Shown piece by piece: positions 6,771 through 8,940 of a stretch of 8,940 nt of DNA; position 1 is the first letter of the stretch, and each line of letters starts with the position of its first letter. The notes under the pieces are model-generated. The model ran no database searches, was not told the DNA's origin, and saw only the letters and a program-made list of their open reading frames with translations. The stretch spans positions 1-8,940 of the forward strand of contig JAUXGF010000080.1 in the NCBI GenBank assembly GCA_030622395.1, given 5' to 3'. This DNA comes from Calditrichaceae bacterium. Its GTDB lineage: Bacteria; Calditrichota; Calditrichia; Calditrichales; Calditrichaceae. The position numbers and the translations under genes are program-made.

Positions 6771-6806
6771 GGGGATTATCAGGTTTCTTTATCCAGTATC
6801 TTTTCT
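6759..6806 (+). terminator. candidate terminator after the vWA gene
   Basis: GATACTGGAT (6759-6768) pairs perfectly with ATCCAGTATC (6791-6800) across a 22-base loop, then TTTTCT follows. It is 33 bases past the stop codon. The loop is long, but the 10-bp stem and T-run fit a rho-independent terminator. Confidence 0.4.
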
Positions 6807-6820
6807 AATAATACATTTCC

Positions 6821-6980
6821 TCCCGATTAACAGGCTGTTGCAGAACACCCAATATGTCATTTCGATCCCGATTTATCGGGAGAGAAATCTTATAACGTCA
6901 ATAATAACAATATCCCGACGATTCGGGATCGTTAAAAGATCCTCGAAATGACAGGGATAACACTACCCTGTTAATCGGGA
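6821..6980. repeat. nested palindromic repeat element
   Basis: A perfect 14-bp outer inverted repeat (TCCCGATTAACAGG at 6821-6834 and CCTGTTAATCGGGA at 6967-6980) encloses a perfect 11-bp inner one (TGTCATTTCGA at 6855-6865 and TCGAAATGACA at 6943-6953). Inside are two small hairpins: TCCCGA/TCGGGA around TTTA (6866-6881) and ATCCCGA/TCGGGAT around CGAT (6912-6929). It lies between convergent genes and has no coding capacity. It looks like a REP/MITE-type dispersed repeat, and its inner part is related to the element at 3372-3584. It could also help bidirectional termination. Confidence 0.65.
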
Positions 6981-7037
6981 TCGGAGCTATACAATAAATT
7001 TATCCACTGTCGACTACAGTTTTGGAAACAACCGAAA

Positions 7038-8919
7038 TTATAATTTTTTTAATTTTTGAAGCATCTCTTTAGCATTCGTATTATTTGGATTTAACTCAAA
7101 AGATTTTTTATAATTTATTATCGCAAGTTTATAATTCCCTTTTACCATGTGTGCTTCTCCCAGGCTGTCATAAACATAGGATGATGAAGGATAGACTTCA
7201 ACATTAAATTCAAATATCTTTATGGCGTCTTCAATTTTACCATTACCTAAGAACTCATACCCTAAAGTATTTATTTGCCGCTCAGTGAATAATAAGACAT
7301 TTGGGTCGATCTTTTTTTGTTGATAATAATAGCTTATTGCTGAATCAATTTGTTCATTATAAACCAAGTGTAAAAAGTTATCGTCAATGTTTCTGATAAT
7401 AATCCAATATTTATTTAAATCATATTTGGGTGAACTGCAAAGATAAACAGGTGTATTGTTCTCATGCGGAATACAGTAATCATGTTTAAAAAATCCCTTT
7501 TGTTCAACAGAATTAAAAATATCAAATAATTCTGATTCACTTAATCCGAAAGAAATATAGATCCCTTTGAAATCTTTTTTTCTTAAAGTCTCATAATAAT
7601 ACCAGCCCTCTACACAAGTCGCTTCAGGCAACGAATAATTATGTCTATAAAAGTTTACGGCGCTTGCTTCGCCCCAATTTTGAGTCATAATTCCTACATT
7701 TTCTTTTTTATCCGGAGGAATATTATCATAAACTTTTGATATTCCCTGAACCATTTCCTCCCAACCAAAACGATCCGCGAAATGCTGCGGTAATTGATGT
7801 ATTCGGGTATAACTGTGTGTTACTCCGGCGGTTAGTCCCATATATTTTGTAAGATGAATAAACGATTCTACAGATAAAAGAGGCATTGACATTGCAAGAA
7901 TTGGAAGTGAGAAAATTACATAAATTACAGGCAACGCATATCTGATAAAATAATGTTTAACCGAATTACTTTTAAATTTGGAGACTACTTTTTCAAGTTT
8001 GATAGAACCAACTGCTAATAGAAGAGAATACATCGGCGTTAATAAATAAAATTTTGCTCCGGCAATGAATAATATAAGTAATTCCAAAAAATCGAAACTT
8101 AATCCAGTCTTTAGAAAACAATAACAGGAACAATCCCAGTAACCAAACCGGGAAATTAAATACATTATTGGCAATAAACTGATTCCAAATAAATTCCGAT
8201 AATGAAGCTATGTAAGAGTGGGTTCCCGCATAGTTTTGTGCAAAATTTAAAAATTCCCAATTATTTTTTGACTGCCAGATCAAATATGGAATGATAAAAA
8301 TAAAAGCGATAATTCCGGCTAACCAAATCCATTTTTCTTTAAAATATTTTCTTTGAGGCACTGTCCACAAACTTAAAAATACTGCAAGCCCGAAAAATAA
8401 AATTGATAATTTATTAAACAATCCCAGTCCCATCACAATTCCAAATAATATCCATAGTTTCTGATTCGCCGTATTAAAAATTCTTATCAATAAATAAAGA
8501 CCTATAACAACTATGAGGAATTCCAGACTATCGTAAGAAAAAAGCGCGCCAAAAATTGTAAAGCCCGAAAGTAAACTGAACAATCCTGTAAGAAATACGG
8601 CATATTTTCATCCCCTTAACTCTTTAGCAATTAAACAAGAAAATACAATGGAAACAGCTCCACATAAAGAAGCTGCAAAGTGAATAGCTTTTAGGGAGTA
8701 ACCAAATACAGCAGTAATTAATTTTAGATATAAGGGAGTCAAAGGCCACATATGTAGATTACTGAAATTAAAATTATCACTGATGACTATGTAGTATAAT
8801 TCATCGCGGTGATAACCATATTCAGGATTTAATAAATGAAGGAGAATTTTGAAGACAGCAAAACAAACTATTATAACAGTGTAAGATTGAAAGATTTGAA
8901 AATTTAATTTTTTTAGCAT
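7038..8919 (-). pseudogene. GT39-like membrane glycosyltransferase with TPR tail, broken by a TGA and a frameshift
   Basis: Three open segments read as one protein of about 626 residues if repaired. Segment 1 (8919-8611) has a first membrane helix and the HRDELYY motif with D39-E40, typical of the GT39/PMT/ArnT superfamily, which transfers sugars from polyprenyl-phosphate donors. It ends AKELRG at an in-frame TGA (8608-8610), and the same frame resumes with KYAVFLTGLFS. This site is usually Gly-rich in the family, so GGA to TGA is the simplest lesion. Segment 2 has several membrane helices and runs to about 8090. Removing one T from the six-T run (plus-strand A's at 8086-8091) joins KFRF to LELLILFIAGAKFYLL in segment 3. 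Segment 3 ends in about 110 residues of TPR (SYVYDSLGEAHMVKGNYKLAI). AAGG lies upstream of the ATG at 8919. The acceptor is unknown. Confidence 0.8.
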
Positions 8920-8940
8920 AAATGAAACCTTACATTTAGA

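Noticed and set aside
7993..8583. Independent membrane-protein gene starting at TTG 8583
   Set aside because: It is in the same frame as the upstream segment and continues the same glycosyltransferase; the TTG is internal.
8608..8610. UGA read as glycine, as in Gracilibacteria/SR1
   Set aside because: The 524- and 736-codon genes contain no in-frame TGA and use GGA freely, so a simple nonsense mutation or error is more likely.

Overview
The window looks like AT-rich chromosomal (or metagenome-assembled) DNA from the FCB group, most likely an Ignavibacteria-like member of the Bacteroidota/Chlorobi side. Three things point there. A secreted protein ends in a type IX secretion (T9SS) type A sorting domain with the NYPNPFNP motif. 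Signal peptides end in ..FAQ or ..FCQ. Strong AGGAGG-type ribosome binding sites are present, which classical Bacteroidia tend to lack. Placement is inference; there is no rRNA or other marker gene here.

Layout, left to right. 1-265 is mostly non-coding leader, possibly with the last codons of an upstream gene. 266-1840 encodes a secreted beta-propeller-like T9SS cargo protein. 1916-2051 and 2892-2998 are two imperfect inverted repeats in the same orientation whose architecture matches integron attC sites: AAC/GTT ends, a long L''/L' stem, and an extra unpaired base on the left arm of both. Between them lies a cassette-sized segment with its own near-consensus promoter, a PIN-domain toxin-like gene broken by one extra base, and an overlapping 52-codon partner gene. 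No integrase is in the window, so this would be a small attC array without an integrase (CALIN) carrying a toxin-antitoxin-like pair.

3001-3672 has no gene. It holds a two-unit 40-bp GC-rich tandem repeat, a possible terminator, and a 213-bp MITE-like element with long imperfect terminal inverted repeats. 3673-4395 encodes a small outer-membrane beta-barrel protein. 4516-6726 encodes a multidomain envelope protein: signal peptide, carboxypeptidase-regulatory-like domain, acidic/proline linker, second Ig-like domain, von Willebrand A domain with an intact MIDAS, and a CsgG/LpoB-like C-terminus. These two genes are co-oriented and may work together at the cell envelope.

6727-7037 is a convergent intergenic region with short tandem repeats, a candidate terminator and a nested palindromic element that shares a 40-bp core with the 3372-3584 element. 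7038-8919, on the minus strand, is a family-39-like membrane glycosyltransferase with a C-terminal TPR tail, interrupted by an in-frame TGA and by a frameshift at a six-base homopolymer.

The most interesting material is the attC-flanked PIN cassette, the vWA-CsgG-like fusion, and the two related palindromic repeats. Three gene-breaking lesions occur in about 6.4 kb; the sequence alone cannot say whether they are real decay or assembly errors.
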